This document shows positions 37,501-46,686 of a stretch of 64,000 bases of DNA, one piece after another. The notes under the pieces are model-generated. The model saw only the letters and a program-made list of their open reading frames with translations. It did no database searches and was not told where the DNA came from. The DNA is taken from the NCBI RefSeq assembly GCF_013402875.1, contig NZ_CP058579.1, positions 3,844,001 through 3,908,000 of the forward strand. Direction: 5' to 3'. A program made the translations under genes and the position numbers. Numbering within the stretch: the first letter of the stretch is position 1; the number at the start of each line of letters is the position of its first letter. Origin of the DNA: Halorarum salinum. Lineage in GTDB: Archaea; Halobacteriota; Halobacteria; Halobacteriales; Haloferacaceae.

Positions 37501-38634
37501 ATGGACGAACGCAAACTCGCGGACCTCGCCGCCGACCTCGTCTCCGTCCCGAGCCACGAGGACGAGACGGCCGCCGGCGACGCCGTCGAGGACTGGCTCC
37601 GGCACGAGACCGACGCGGCGGTCACCCGCGACGAGCACGGGAACGTCCTCGCCCGCCGCGGGGATCCGACGGCGCCCTCGGTCGCGCTCGTCGGCCACCA
37701 CGACGTCGTCCCGCCGGGCGAACCGCAGGTCGACGGGGAGGGGAACTACGTCGTCGAGGAGCGGGACGGCCGCCTGTACGGCCGCGGGAGCGCCGACATG
37801 AAGGGCGCGGTCGCGGCGTCGATGCTGGCGTTCCGGGACGCCGACCTGGGCGATCGGACGGAACCCGACGGGAGCGGCGCGCCCGCCTGCGAACTCGTCC
37901 TCGCCTCGTTCGTCGGCGAGGAGGTCGGCGGCGTCGGCGCCCGCGGCGCCATCGCGGACGGGTTCGCGCCCGACTACGCGGTCGTCGCGGAGGGGTCGAC
38001 GAACTACTCGAAGGAGGGCGTCACGGACGTCGTCGTCGCACACAAGGGGCGGCGCGCGAGCACGCTCCTCGCGAGCGGGTCGAACGCACACGCCAGCACG
38101 CCCGATCGGGGCGTGAACGCCGTCTACCGCGCCTGCGACGCCGTCGACGTCGTCAGGGGACTCGAGTTCCCCGAGGTCGAGGTGATGGGCGAGTGCGTCC
38201 GCGGGAGCGTCGCCGTCACCGGGATCGACGGCGGGAGCGCCTGGAACGTCGTCCCCGACGAGTGTACGGTCACCGTGGACGAGCGGACGGTTCCCGGCGA
38301 GTACGCCCCCCTCGACCGGACGGAGGAGGTCCCCGGCGTGGAGTGGCGCGTCGAACAGGACCTCCCGCCGATGGCCTGCTCGGACGACGCGTTCGCCGAC
38401 GCGGTGCTGGCGGCCGCGCGGGACGCCCAGGGGGGCGACCCGGAACACGTCTCGAAGCCGCACGCGACCGACGCCGGCTGGCTGGCGGGCGCCGGCACCG
38501 CCTGCGTCGTCTGTGGCGCCTCCGAGCCGGGGGAGGCCCACACCGACACCGAGAGCGTCTCGCTCGACGTGCTCTCGCGGTGTTACCGCATCTATCGGAA
38601 CGTGGCGGAGGGCGCCGGCGGGTTCGTCGGGTGA
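37501..38634 (+). CDS. M20 family metallopeptidase (ArgE/DapE-like)
   Basis: A zinc amidohydrolase of the M20 clan that cleaves an N-acyl amino acid or dipeptide. The first metal motif GHHDVVPPGE (65-74), the second YGRGSADMKG (93-102) and the catalytic EE at 140-141 in FVGEEVGG are present, plus a final HTDTESV segment. 377 residues, with a dimerisation domain in the middle (~170-280). DapE, ArgE and carboxypeptidase-type roles cannot be separated by sequence alone. TTTTGTCC about 28 bases before the ATG suggests a leaderless promoter. Confidence 0.87.
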   Translation: MDERKLADLAADLVSVPSHEDETAAGDAVEDWLRHETDAAVTRDEHGNVLARRGDPTAPSVALVGHHDVVPPGEPQVDGEGNYVVEERDGRLYGRGSADMKGAVAASMLAFRDADLGDRTEPDGSGAPACELVLASFVGEEVGGVGARGAIADGFAPDYAVVAEGSTNYSKEGVTDVVVAHKGRRASTLLASGSNAHASTPDRGVNAVYRACDAVDVVRGLEFPEVEVMGECVRGSVAVTGIDGGSAWNVVPDECTVTVDERTVPGEYAPLDRTEEVPGVEWRVEQDLPPMACSDDAFADAVLAAARDAQGGDPEHVSKPHATDAGWLAGAGTACVVCGASEPGEAHTDTESVSLDVLSRCYRIYRNVAEGAGGFVG

Positions 38635-38750
38635 GCCGCGGGCGACCGTCGCGGAGCCGACGGCGCCGGAGGCCCCTCCGTCGACGCCCCCGCGCGGGAC
38701 CCGTCGTCGTGGACCCCACGTGCCGGGAACGGACGTTTCAAGGCCGCCCC

Positions 38751-38767
38751 CGCGCAAGTTTTGCGCG
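38751..38767 (+). promoter_or_regulatory. Palindromic operator at the M32 carboxypeptidase start
   Basis: CGCGCAAGTTTTGCGCG directly abuts the ATG at 38768: 7-bp arms around three bases. It differs at one base from the palindrome before the alanine dehydrogenase, read on coding strands. ACGTTTCAAGG (about 38734-38743) is in TATA position 28 bases before the ATG, so the palindrome sits between TATA and the leaderless start. Confidence 0.65.
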
Positions 38768-40294
38768 ATGGCAACGGATGCGGCGGCGGCCGAGGAGGCC
38801 GACGCGTACGCGGAGCTGACCGAGCGGCTGGAACGGATCACCGCGGTGCAGGGGGCGAGCGGCGTCCTCGGCTGGGACCAGCAGGTGATGATGCCCTCGG
38901 GCGGGACGCCCGCCCGCTCGAAACAGCTCTCGGTGCTCTCCTCGATGAGCCACGAGATGCTCACTGACGAGCGCACCGGCGAACTGCTCGACGCCTGCGA
39001 GGAACTCGACCTCGACGGGCCGGAGTCGGCCGTGCTCCGAGAGACGCGACGGGAGTACGAGCGCGCCGCGGCGGTCCCGGGCGAACTGGTCGAGGAGATG
39101 TCCAGCACCGCCTCGGAGGCGCTGGCCGCCTGGGAGGAGGCGAAGGCCGAGGACGACTTCGAGGCGTTCGCGCCGTACCTCGAGAGGCACGTCGAACTGA
39201 AGCGGGAGTACGCCGAGCACGTCGACCCGGACCGCGATCCCTACGAGGTGCTGTTCGAGGACTACGAGCCGTGCCTCCCGCTCGAACGGGCAGAGGATAT
39301 CCTGGCCGAGTTGAAGGGGACGCTCGTGCCGATGATCGACGAGATCCGGGCGAGCGACGTGGACGTAACGACCGACGCCTTCGAGGGCACGTTCGACGCG
39401 GACGCCCAGGAGGCGCTCTCGCGGGACGTGCTCTCGACGCTCGGATACGACTGGGAGCACGGGCGCCTCGACGTCTCCAGCCACCCGTTCACCTCCGGCA
39501 ACCAGTTCGACTGTCGCGTGACGACCCGGTTCGACGAGTCCGACCCGCTCGGCGCGCTGATGTCGACGATCCACGAGTTCGGCCACGCGTTCTACAACCT
39601 GGGGCTCCCCCGGGAGCACTACGGGACGCCGCTGGGCGAGTCGCGGGACCTGTCGGTCCACGAGAGCCAGAGCCGCCTCTGGGAGAACCAGGTCGGTCGG
39701 TCGCGGGCGTTCTGGGACCTTGTCCTGCCCGAGGTACGCGAGCGGTTCCCGGACGTCGACGCGTCGGTCGACGAGGCCTACGAGTCGGCGAACCAGGTGT
39801 ACGAGGACAACCCGATCCGCGTCGAGGCGGACGAGCTCACCTACCACCTCCACATCGTCGTCCGGTTCGAGATCGAACGGGCGCTCGTCTCGGGCGACCT
39901 CGACGTCGAGGACGTGCCGGAGGCCTGGAACGACAAGTACGAGGAGTACCTCGGGATCCGGCCCGGGACGGACGCGGAGGGCTGTCTCCAGGACATTCAC
40001 TGGGCCCACGGCAACTTCGGCTACTTCCCGACGTACTCGCTCGGCTCCGTGATGGCTACCCAGCTGTACGACGCCGCGAGCGGGGAGATCGACGATCTGG
40101 ATGGGAAGGTCCGGGAGGGCGAGTTCGCCGACCTGCAGGACTGGCTGCGCGAGAACGTCCACCGCCACGGCGCCCGCTACGAGACGGACGAGCTCGTGGA
40201 GCACGCGACCGGCGAGGAGTTCACGGCCTCGCACTTCCTCGAGTACGTGACCGAGAAGTACGGCGAGCTGTACGACCTCGAGGAGTCGGTCTGA
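38768..40294 (+). CDS. Carboxypeptidase M32
   Basis: A zinc carboxypeptidase (M32, thermostable carboxypeptidase 1 type) that trims amino acids from peptide C-termini in the cytosol. The all-helical 508-residue protein has the HEFGH zinc motif (269-273), the third ligand in HESQSRLWEN (298-307), and conserved segments VLGWDQQVMMPSGG and SHPFTSGNQFDCR. Start ATG 38768 follows an operator-like palindrome shared with the alanine dehydrogenase gene, suggesting coordinated control by amino-acid or peptide supply. Confidence 0.95.
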   Translation: MATDAAAAEEADAYAELTERLERITAVQGASGVLGWDQQVMMPSGGTPARSKQLSVLSSMSHEMLTDERTGELLDACEELDLDGPESAVLRETRREYERAAAVPGELVEEMSSTASEALAAWEEAKAEDDFEAFAPYLERHVELKREYAEHVDPDRDPYEVLFEDYEPCLPLERAEDILAELKGTLVPMIDEIRASDVDVTTDAFEGTFDADAQEALSRDVLSTLGYDWEHGRLDVSSHPFTSGNQFDCRVTTRFDESDPLGALMSTIHEFGHAFYNLGLPREHYGTPLGESRDLSVHESQSRLWENQVGRSRAFWDLVLPEVRERFPDVDASVDEAYESANQVYEDNPIRVEADELTYHLHIVVRFEIERALVSGDLDVEDVPEAWNDKYEEYLGIRPGTDAEGCLQDIHWAHGNFGYFPTYSLGSVMATQLYDAASGEIDDLDGKVREGEFADLQDWLRENVHRHGARYETDELVEHATGEEFTASHFLEYVTEKYGELYDLEESV

Positions 40295-40635
40295 GGCGTC
40301 GGGCCACCTGTAACCGCGGTTTTCGCCGCTTTCTCGGACCGCAACCGCGGGCACGAGCACCGCTACCGTGTCCCCGGGAGCCCCCGTTCCCTCATCGGCC
40401 GGGCCTCGCCGTGCTCCTCGTCGCTCGGCTGACGCCCCGTCGCCTCCGGCGCGCGTTCCGACGGGAGCGCACCGGGCGTCGGGCATGTCGCGACCCCTCG
40501 GGGAACCGACCCCTGGCGGACTCACGAAGGGCGAGGGCTTCGTTCCGTGGTTCCATCGAACCGATCGACGGTGTACGCGACTCATCCGACCCCCTTTTCA
40601 CCGACCCGCACACACCGGAACCCGAACGAACCGAA
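40295..40635 (+). other. Intergenic before the methyltransferase gene
   Basis: A 341-base gap without a visible gene. The last ~40 bases hold a T-rich element (CCCTTTTCACC, about 40597-40607) that may be the methyltransferase promoter. A weak resemblance to the AGCCCCC box of the repeat family at about 40380-40386 is not convincing. Confidence 0.4.
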
Positions 40636-41433
40636 ATGCGCCGATTCACGCCCGAGTACCTCGACCGGACGCGCCGCGGGATGTGGGCCTCCCGCGACGC
40701 GCTCGCCGACCTCGAACTCGACTCGCGGAACCGCGTCCTCGACGTCGGCTGCGGGACGGGCGAACTCACCCGCGTCCTGGCCGAGGAGGCGCCGGACGCG
40801 ACGGTCGTCGGCGTCGACGCCGACCCCGACCTCCTCGGGGTCGCGGCGACGGGGACGGGCCTCGACTTCTGTGCCGGCGACGCGCTCCGGCTCCCGTTCG
40901 CCGACGACGCGTTCGACCTCGTCGCCTGCCAGGCGCTGCTCAGCAACCTCCCCGAACCGGCCGCGGCGGTCCGGGAGTTCGCCCGCGTCTCCGCGGACCT
41001 GGTCGCGGCGATCGAACCCGACAACGCCGACGTGGGCGTCGCCTCGACCGTCGGGACCGAGGCGGACCTGGAGGCGCGCGTCCGGGCGGCGTACATCCGC
41101 GGCGTCGGGACCGACGTCGCGCTCGGCGAGGGAGTACGGCGGACGTTCGCGGCGGCCGGCCTGTCCGACCTCCGGACGCGCCGCTATCACCACGAGAAGC
41201 GCGTCGAGCCGCCCTACTCCGAGGCCGACCTGGCGGGCGCCCGACGGAAGGCCAGCGGCGCCGGCATCGCCGACCACGAGGCGGAACTCCGGAACGAACT
41301 GGCCGCCGACGCGTACGACGACCTCCGGCGCGACTGGCGCGAGATGGGGCGCGAGGTCGTCGAACAGATGGCCGACGGGGAGTACGAGCGGGTCGAGGTC
41401 GTGCCGTTCGACGTGACGGTCGGGCGGGTCTGA
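40636..41433 (+). CDS. Class I SAM-dependent methyltransferase
   Basis: A 265-residue methyltransferase of the UbiE/Methyltransf_11 type. The SAM-binding motif VLDVGCGTGELTRVL (34-48), the acidic residue in VVGVDADPD at the end of the second strand, and the post-I motif GDALRLPFADDAFDLVACQ (~80-98) are clear. The substrate cannot be told. The C-terminal 70 residues are helical and charged. It stands alone, convergent with the next gene. Confidence 0.88.
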   Translation: MRRFTPEYLDRTRRGMWASRDALADLELDSRNRVLDVGCGTGELTRVLAEEAPDATVVGVDADPDLLGVAATGTGLDFCAGDALRLPFADDAFDLVACQALLSNLPEPAAAVREFARVSADLVAAIEPDNADVGVASTVGTEADLEARVRAAYIRGVGTDVALGEGVRRTFAAAGLSDLRTRRYHHEKRVEPPYSEADLAGARRKASGAGIADHEAELRNELAADAYDDLRRDWREMGREVVEQMADGEYERVEVVPFDVTVGRV

Positions 41434-41464
41434 CGGAACCGGTTTTCACGGCCCTGCGACCCGG

Positions 41465-42109
41465 TCAGACGACGTCGCCGCGCACCGTCGGCCCCTCCTG
41501 GCCGTCCCGGTAGGTCCGCACGGCCTCGGCCGCTTCGGTCGCCTTCGGCCCCTCGACGCCGAGCATCTCCAGCGCACCCGAGAGCGTCGGGAACGGGAGC
41601 TCCCCGCCCCTGAGCTTCGCCATCGTCTCCTCGGCGCGGGTGCCGTCGGCCCACAGCTGGACGCCGCGCGGGTCGAGGATCTTCGCGTAGTCCTCGCGGG
41701 CGAGCGCGCCCTTGAGCCGCTGTGTGACGTTCCTGTCGAACGGCGCGTTACACACCTCCAGGTGAACCGGTTCGTCGTCCGGGAGGAGCTGTGCCGCGAG
41801 ACACTTCTCCGGGGCGGCGTGGCCGTTGTCGTTCGCGCGGAGGTGCTCCGGAAACTCGCGGGCCCACTCGGCGGAGACCGACTTCCCGACGCCCTTCACG
41901 CCGTGGGACGCCTCGAACTCGGCCTCCGCGTCCGCGTCGCCGCGCATGTGGAGGTCCTTGGTGACGTACACGTCGAGCCGCTCGATCGGATCGAGCCCGA
42001 GCGCGACGTCGCCGTACACCCAGACCTCCCGGACGGGCACCGGCATCGGGTCGGACTCGACCGCGTCGACGACGGCGTCCACGCGGTCGAGGGCGGCATC
42101 GCGATCCAT
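41465..42109 (-). CDS. Conserved haloarchaeal protein (DUF7095-like)
   Basis: A 214-residue protein with highly regular features: PVREVWVYGDVALGLDPIERLDVYV (about 23-47) resembles the strand-loop-strand with acidic pair of nucleotidyltransferases, followed by VKGVGKSVSAEWAREFP, HAAPEKCLAAQLL, and a C-terminal helical part ending QEGPTVRGDVV. I know similar proteins across haloarchaea (DUF7095, from memory), without known function. The nucleotidyltransferase link is speculation. ATG at 42109. Confidence 0.75.
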   Translation of the reverse strand: MDRDAALDRVDAVVDAVESDPMPVPVREVWVYGDVALGLDPIERLDVYVTKDLHMRGDADAEAEFEASHGVKGVGKSVSAEWAREFPEHLRANDNGHAAPEKCLAAQLLPDDEPVHLEVCNAPFDRNVTQRLKGALAREDYAKILDPRGVQLWADGTRAEETMAKLRGGELPFPTLSGALEMLGVEGPKATEAAEAVRTYRDGQEGPTVRGDVV

Positions 42110-42267
42110 GGCCGTTGCTGGGCGCCCGGGCTGTAAGCGTCTTGCGTCACGTACCGGGACGGACCCGGAATCGGTCCGAGGACGAACCGTCCGGGGACGG
42201 TCGGCCCGAGGAGGGACTCGACCGGAGGGGCCCGACCGGCCCGCGGAGGAGACCCGGCCGACCCTCC

Positions 42268-42732
42268 TCACTCGTCCCGCCGGACGTACACCGTCTTCTC
42301 GATCTCGGCGTGAACCGTGCCGTCGGCGTCGACCAGGTCGACGTCGTACACGCGGTCGCAGGACTCGCCGGGCGCGAGCGAGCGGCTGATCTCGTCGACC
42401 TCCCCGTCGGGGAGGTGGAACTCGGCGTACAGCGTCGAGCGACCTGGTTTGCGGAACTCGATCTCGGCCGCCCGGTCCCAGACGGTGTACCCGTCTCCGA
42501 GCCGTCGCGTCAGGAGCACCACGTACACCGGGTCGACGACGCCGTACATGCTCCCGCCGAAGGTGGTTCCCATGCCGTTTCTCGTCCGCCAGTTCAGGGG
42601 GAGTTTCACGCGGGCGTACGAGAAGTCCGGCGCCAGGTCCGTCACCTTCCCGCCGGTCGACCAGAACGCCGGGAAGTACGAGAGGCCGATCCGATAGAGG
42701 CGTGCGCGGACGGCGGCGAGCGAGGGAACCAT
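42268..42732 (-). CDS. DUF4442 hotdog-fold thioesterase-like protein
   Basis: A 154-residue hotdog-fold protein. The segment VKLPLNWRTRNGMGTTFGGSMYGVVDP (about 43-69) is typical of DUF4442 proteins, which are related to PaaI/YiiD acyl-CoA thioesterases. They often hydrolyse acyl-CoA, but substrate and activity are unproven here. There is no signal peptide. It lies 158 bases downstream of the DUF7095-like gene's start and is divergent from ncsA. Confidence 0.8.
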   Translation of the reverse strand: MVPSLAAVRARLYRIGLSYFPAFWSTGGKVTDLAPDFSYARVKLPLNWRTRNGMGTTFGGSMYGVVDPVYVVLLTRRLGDGYTVWDRAAEIEFRKPGRSTLYAEFHLPDGEVDEISRSLAPGESCDRVYDVDLVDADGTVHAEIEKTVYVRRDE

Positions 42733-42957
42733 ACGTCTTCGTCCGACCGGATCACGATCAGGCTGTTCGTTCCGGTCGCGTCGCTCGGGGGGCGAACAGG
42801 CGGTCCCGTTCGGGGCGACTGGGCACGCCGTCGGACCGCACACCCGCTGCCCGGCGCGCCGCTGGCCTCAGGTCACGGGGGGTGTGGTCCCGTCATCCGC
42901 CTTGAACCCTCGCGCGGGACGAAACCGGTATCCCCGCGCGGTCGGTACCGTCCGGCA

Positions 42958-43923
42958 ATGGATTGTGACAAGTGCGACCGGGAGGCGGTCCACCACGCGG
43001 CCTACTCCGGGGCCCACCTCTGCGGGACGCACCTCCGCGAGTCGGTCGAGAAGCGGGTTCGCCGCCGCGTCCGCGAGGACGGCCTGCTCCCGAGGGACGC
43101 GACCCCGGAGGACCCCGAGCGGTGGGTGATCGGGCTCTCGGGCGGGAAGGACAGCGTCGTCCTCACGCGGATTCTGGACGAGACGTTCGCGGAGGACCCC
43201 CGCGTCGAGATGATCGCGCTCTCCATCCACGAGGGGATCGAGGGGTATCGCGACGAGTCGCTCGCCGCCTGCGAGGAGCTGGTCGAGCGGCTCGACGTGC
43301 GCCACGAGACGGTGACCTACGAGGAGGAACTCGGCGTCCGGATGGACGACGTCGTCCAAGACGACCCGGAGGACATGGCCGCGTGCGCGTACTGCGGGGT
43401 GTTCCGCCGGGACCTGCTGGAGGAGTACGCCGCCGAGTTCGACGCCGACAAACTGCTCACGGGCCACAACCTCGACGACGAGGCCCAGACCGCGCTGATG
43501 AACTTCCTCGAGGGCGACGTGACGCAGGTCGCGAAGCACTTCGACGCGAGCCTCGGTCCGTTCGACGAGCGCCGGGAGTCCGAGCACTTCGTCCCCCGGG
43601 CCAAGCCCCTCCGGGACGTCCCCGAGAAGGAGGTCGCGCTGTACGCTCACCTGCGCGACCTGCCGGCCCACATCACCGAGTGCCCGCACTCGAGCGAGGC
43701 GTACCGCGGCGAGATACGGGAGCTGCTGTTGAAGTTGGAGGAGAACCACCCCGGAACGCGCCACTCCATCATGGCCGGCTACGAGGAACTGTCCGGACTC
43801 GTGGCCGAGGAGTACCGCGGCGAGGGCGGCGCGGACCTCTCGGAGTGCGAGCGGTGCGGGTCGACGACGGTCCGCGACGTCTGTCGGAAGTGCCGGCTCG
43901 TCGAGGCGGTCGAGGCGGTGTAA
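42958..43923 (+). CDS. ncsA: tRNA 2-thiolation protein NcsA/TtuA family
   Basis: Activates U34 (NcsA) or U54 (TtuA) of tRNA for sulfur transfer from an archaeal SAMP-type ubiquitin-like carrier. The N-terminal zinc finger (CDKC, C22 and H25), PP-loop SGGKDS (61-66), the catalytic CAYCG (~142) and the C-terminal zinc finger (CERCGSTTVRDVCRKC) are present; 321 residues. Haloferax NcsA is linked to 2-thiouridine of lysine tRNA. The Cys set also fits an Fe-S-type enzyme. Confidence 0.92.
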   Translation: MDCDKCDREAVHHAAYSGAHLCGTHLRESVEKRVRRRVREDGLLPRDATPEDPERWVIGLSGGKDSVVLTRILDETFAEDPRVEMIALSIHEGIEGYRDESLAACEELVERLDVRHETVTYEEELGVRMDDVVQDDPEDMAACAYCGVFRRDLLEEYAAEFDADKLLTGHNLDDEAQTALMNFLEGDVTQVAKHFDASLGPFDERRESEHFVPRAKPLRDVPEKEVALYAHLRDLPAHITECPHSSEAYRGEIRELLLKLEENHPGTRHSIMAGYEELSGLVAEEYRGEGGADLSECERCGSTTVRDVCRKCRLVEAVEAV

Positions 43924-44140
43924 ACGGGAAACGGGTCGTCGAGCGCGTCGCCGTGGCAGGTTGCCCTCGCACGGAGGTGGCACGTCGGACGCGCCGCTCG
44001 TCGGTCACCGTTCCTTCGAAAGGCGCCCGCCCCGGTTCGGGGACGCGACCGCGAGCCAAGGTAGGCGATCGAACGGGCGTGTCGGCCGCCCGCGGTTCGG
44101 AATCAGCCGTGAACGTGGGTTCGTCCGCCGTTCCCGTCCG

Positions 44141-45334
44141 TCAGCGGATGACGTCGAGGCCGTTGTGCTGCTCGCGCTCCTCGCGGCCGCCGTCGGACTG
44201 CCAGGCGGCCTGGGAACTGCCGTTCGACGCGGCGTTCGTCCCGACGTCGAGGTCGCCGCTCCCGGGGTCCTCGATGCTGGCGCGTGACTTGTCCGCCTGC
44301 TTCTGCGTGCTCGGGCCGAGCACCTGGGCGCTCTGGACGCCCGTCATGATGGCCATCACTCGAACCTTGCCCTTGTACTCGTCCTGGATTCGCGCGCCCC
44401 AGATGACGTTGGCGCTCGCCTCCAGGCGTTCGGTGATGTTGTCGGCGATGCCCTCGGCCTCCTTCAGGGTGAGGTCCGGGCCGCCCGTGATGTGGACCAG
44501 ACCGCCGCTGGCGCCGCGGTAGTCCACGTCGAGCAGCGGGTGGTTCATCGCGTCGTTGACGACCTCCTGGGTCTTGTTCTTGTCCTGGGTCTCGCCGACG
44601 AGCATCACGGCGACGCCGCCCTGGTTCATGATGGTGGACATGTCTGCGTAGTCCAGGTTGATGAGCGAGGGCTGGGTGATCGTCTCCGAGATACCCTTCA
44701 CGGTCTCGGCGATGATCTGGTCCATCACCGAGAACGCCTTGCCGATCGGGAGGTTCGGAACGTAGTCCAGCAGCCGGTTGTTGTCGAGGACGATGATCGA
44801 GTCGGCCTCGTTGCGGAGGTTCTCGAGGCCCTCCTCGGCCTTCACGGTGCGGGCGCGTTCGACGTTGAACGGCGTCGACACCATGCCGACGACGATCGCA
44901 CCCTGCTCCTTGGCGATCTTCGAGACGACCGGCGCCGCGCCGGTGCCCGTCCCGCCGCCCATCCCGGCGGTGACGAACACGAGGTCCGCGTCGCCGAGCA
45001 CCTCCTTGATGGTCCCCTGGGCCATCTCGGTGGCGCGCGAACCCATGCTGGGGTCGCCGCCGGCGCCGAGCCCCTGGGTGAGCGACTTGCCGACGAGGAT
45101 CTTCGTGTCGGCCTCGATCATCTTTAGGTGCTGCTTGTCGGTGTTGATGGCGACGGTCTCCGCGCCCTCGACGCCGATGTTGTACAGCCGGTTGATGGTG
45201 TTGTTGCCGGCCCCGCCCGCGCCGACGATGACGATCCGGGGCTCCCCGAACTCGTCGTCGTCGTCGCCGGTCTCGGACATCTGACGCTTTTCGGCCTCCG
45301 CGTTCTCGAGGGCGTCCTGGACGATGTCCTGCAT
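44141..45334 (-). CDS. ftsZ2: Cell division protein FtsZ2
   Basis: A tubulin-like GTPase that forms the mid-cell ring; in haloarchaea FtsZ2 drives constriction. The GTP signature GGGTGTG (126-132), the [11 protein letters not shown] segment, and the T7-loop region are present, with an acidic N-terminal extension ([19 protein letters not shown]) and a C-terminus ending in GLDVIR. It is assigned to FtsZ2, not FtsZ1, because it directly follows the cdrS regulator, two bases after that stop. 397 residues, normal length. Confidence 0.94.
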   Translation of the reverse strand: MQDIVQDALENAEAEKRQMSETGDDDDEFGEPRIVIVGAGGAGNNTINRLYNIGVEGAETVAINTDKQHLKMIEADTKILVGKSLTQGLGAGGDPSMGSRATEMAQGTIKEVLGDADLVFVTAGMGGGTGTGAAPVVSKIAKEQGAIVVGMVSTPFNVERARTVKAEEGLENLRNEADSIIVLDNNRLLDYVPNLPIGKAFSVMDQIIAETVKGISETITQPSLINLDYADMSTIMNQGGVAVMLVGETQDKNKTQEVVNDAMNHPLLDVDYRGASGGLVHITGGPDLTLKEAEGIADNITERLEASANVIWGARIQDEYKGKVRVMAIMTGVQSAQVLGPSTQKQADKSRASIEDPGSGDLDVGTNAASNGSSQAAWQSDGGREEREQHNGLDVIR

Positions 45335-45336
45335 CG

Positions 45337-45528
45337 TTACACCTTCGCCCAGCTGCGCTTGCTGCGTTCGCGGCGGGTGCGCTCGCCCGAGCCGTCGGTC
45401 TGCTCGTTGAGCATGTCGCGAACCGCCGAGCGGATCGCCTCGCTCCGGTTCGGGAACTCGCCCGTCTCGACCATCTGTTCGACCTCCTCGATCTGCTGTT
45501 TGGGTATCCGTAGTGTCACACGCTCCAT
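45337..45528 (-). CDS. cdrS: Ribbon-helix-helix cell-division regulator CdrS
   Basis: A 63-residue ribbon-helix-helix DNA-binding protein: strand [10 protein letters not shown], helices [12 protein letters not shown] and [14 protein letters not shown]. It matches CdrS, which in Halobacterium and Haloferax controls ftsZ2 and other division genes from this operon position. The two genes are coupled (two-base gap). The promoter region carries repeated GTAAGACG sites, likely targets of CdrS or a partner. The C-terminal 18 residues are a basic tail. Confidence 0.9.
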   Translation of the reverse strand: MERVTLRIPKQQIEEVEQMVETGEFPNRSEAIRSAVRDMLNEQTDGSGERTRRERSKRSWAKV

Positions 45529-45543
45529 TGTTGCATTCCCCCG

Positions 45544-45691
45544 GTAAGACGGCGAGCACGCGTCCGCGTGCCTCGGATCCGGGGCCGTCCGGGCGGCGTC
45601 CGCCCGGTGTCATCGGCCCGTAAGACGTTCCGTCTTACGCAGCCGTAATCACAGACGGATGTGATATAAATGTACCGGGGAGTGTAAGACG
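45544..45691 (-). promoter_or_regulatory. cdrS-ftsZ2 promoter with repeated GTAAGACG operator
   Basis: The minus strand has TTTATATC (45664-45671) as TATA, predicting a start near 45640. Immediately downstream lies GTAAGACG-TTC-CGTCTTAC (45620-45638), an exact 8-bp inverted repeat. The same 8-mer occurs upstream at 45684-45691 and inside the leader at 45544-45551. The leader is about 110 bases, long for this genome. Spacing fits repression at the start site plus an upstream site. Confidence 0.65.
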
Positions 45692-46429
45692 CTCCTCCGC
45701 GGCGCCGTCCGCCGGTAGGGTCTTCCTACCGGGTCGTTCCGGTCGCGCGCCGGTCCGGGAGCGGCTGCCCCGTCGGACCGGCAGACGCGCGTACGACGGC
45801 CAGCACCCGCGGTTTCGACCGAAACCCGTAGCCCCTGGGCCCGTAATACCGCCCGATGGGCCGATCGTTTCTGACCGTCGTGTCGTCGGCCGTTTACTCG
45901 GGGCCCTCGTTTCAACCCTCCGGCCCGGGCGGTCATCGCATCCGGTTCGTTGGCTCCGTGGGTCGTGGCCCCGGCGTTTACGGCGGCGAACGTACGCCGT
46001 CGCGGAGGATATCACACGACGGTAGCTGACCGAACGGCCGTCGACCGAGTAGCGGTGTACGTTCGCGTACACGTCACGCGCGATGAAGAAGTATACTAGA
46101 GAGTCAGCCGCGTTGACGGTCACGTCGGCGGCGGAGCACTGCGCCGAACGAAAACGGCCGACGCGACGGCGTCGGAAACCCGGCCTCCCGATAAGACGAC
46201 GTGAGGGCCGTGTAAACACGGTCGAGACGGCCGAATATGCGTGTCGGCGAGGTCGCGGGACGTCGTCCGCCGATTCGAACGCGGTGTCGACGCGTCCGGT
46301 GGTACGACGCCGCCCGCCCCGGCGGAACCCACCGTCGGCCGTCCGTCCGACGCCCGTTCCGGTACCCCACGTCAGGGCCCGGCAGTAGCCGGCGAACTGC
46401 CTTTGCGGGTTCCGAACTGAGTCGGCCCC
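45692..46429. other. Long intergenic region between cdrS and a PRC-barrel gene
   Basis: Nearly 740 bases without a credible gene. It contains CCGGTAGG-GTCTT-CCTACCGG (45712-45732), GTGTACG-TTCG-CGTACAC (46055-46072; an RNA copy would form a UUCG-capped hairpin) and CCGTGT-AA-ACACGG (46208-46221). Composition is somewhat less G+C-rich than coding regions. A non-coding RNA, or a large control region for division genes, are both possible; nothing distinguishes them here. Confidence 0.5.
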
Positions 46430-46663
46430 ATGGAGCACTTCACGGAGACGCACGTCGGCATGACGGTCGTCGACCAGCGGGGCGAACCGATCGGGAAGAT
46501 CGCGGGCATCGAGGGGGGCACCGCGCGACTCAAGCCCGGAACGGGCGTCGAGTCCCGGATGGGCGCGTCCGCGGACCCGGAGGTCGACGCGCTGGACGTC
46601 CGCCCCGAACAGGTCGAGGCCGTCACCGACGAGTTCGTCCGCGTGGACCTGGACGACGGGTGA
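46430..46663 (+). CDS. PRC-barrel-like small protein
   Basis: A 77-residue protein with the strand pattern GMTVVDQRGEPIGKIAGIEG (about 10-29) that marks PRC-barrel domains; the rest is a short acidic region ending VTDEFVRVDLDDG. In other proteins the barrel binds RNA or protein surfaces. No partner gene is visible: the next gene is on the opposite strand and upstream is the long non-coding region. ATG at 46430. Confidence 0.7.
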   Translation: MEHFTETHVGMTVVDQRGEPIGKIAGIEGGTARLKPGTGVESRMGASADPEVDALDVRPEQVEAVTDEFVRVDLDDG

Positions 46664-46686
46664 GGCGACCGCGAGGGAACGCCCCG

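Noticed and set aside
40380-40610. Weak resemblance to the structured element boxes (AGCCCCC near 40380 and CCCCTTTTCACC near 40600)
   Set aside because: No complementary stem arms could be placed, and the right-hand match is better explained as the promoter of the methyltransferase gene.
46083-46388. 101-codon frame in the long gap upstream of cdrS
   Set aside because: Arg/Pro-rich composition with no acidic bias, unlike native proteins here, and no promoter; more likely non-coding.
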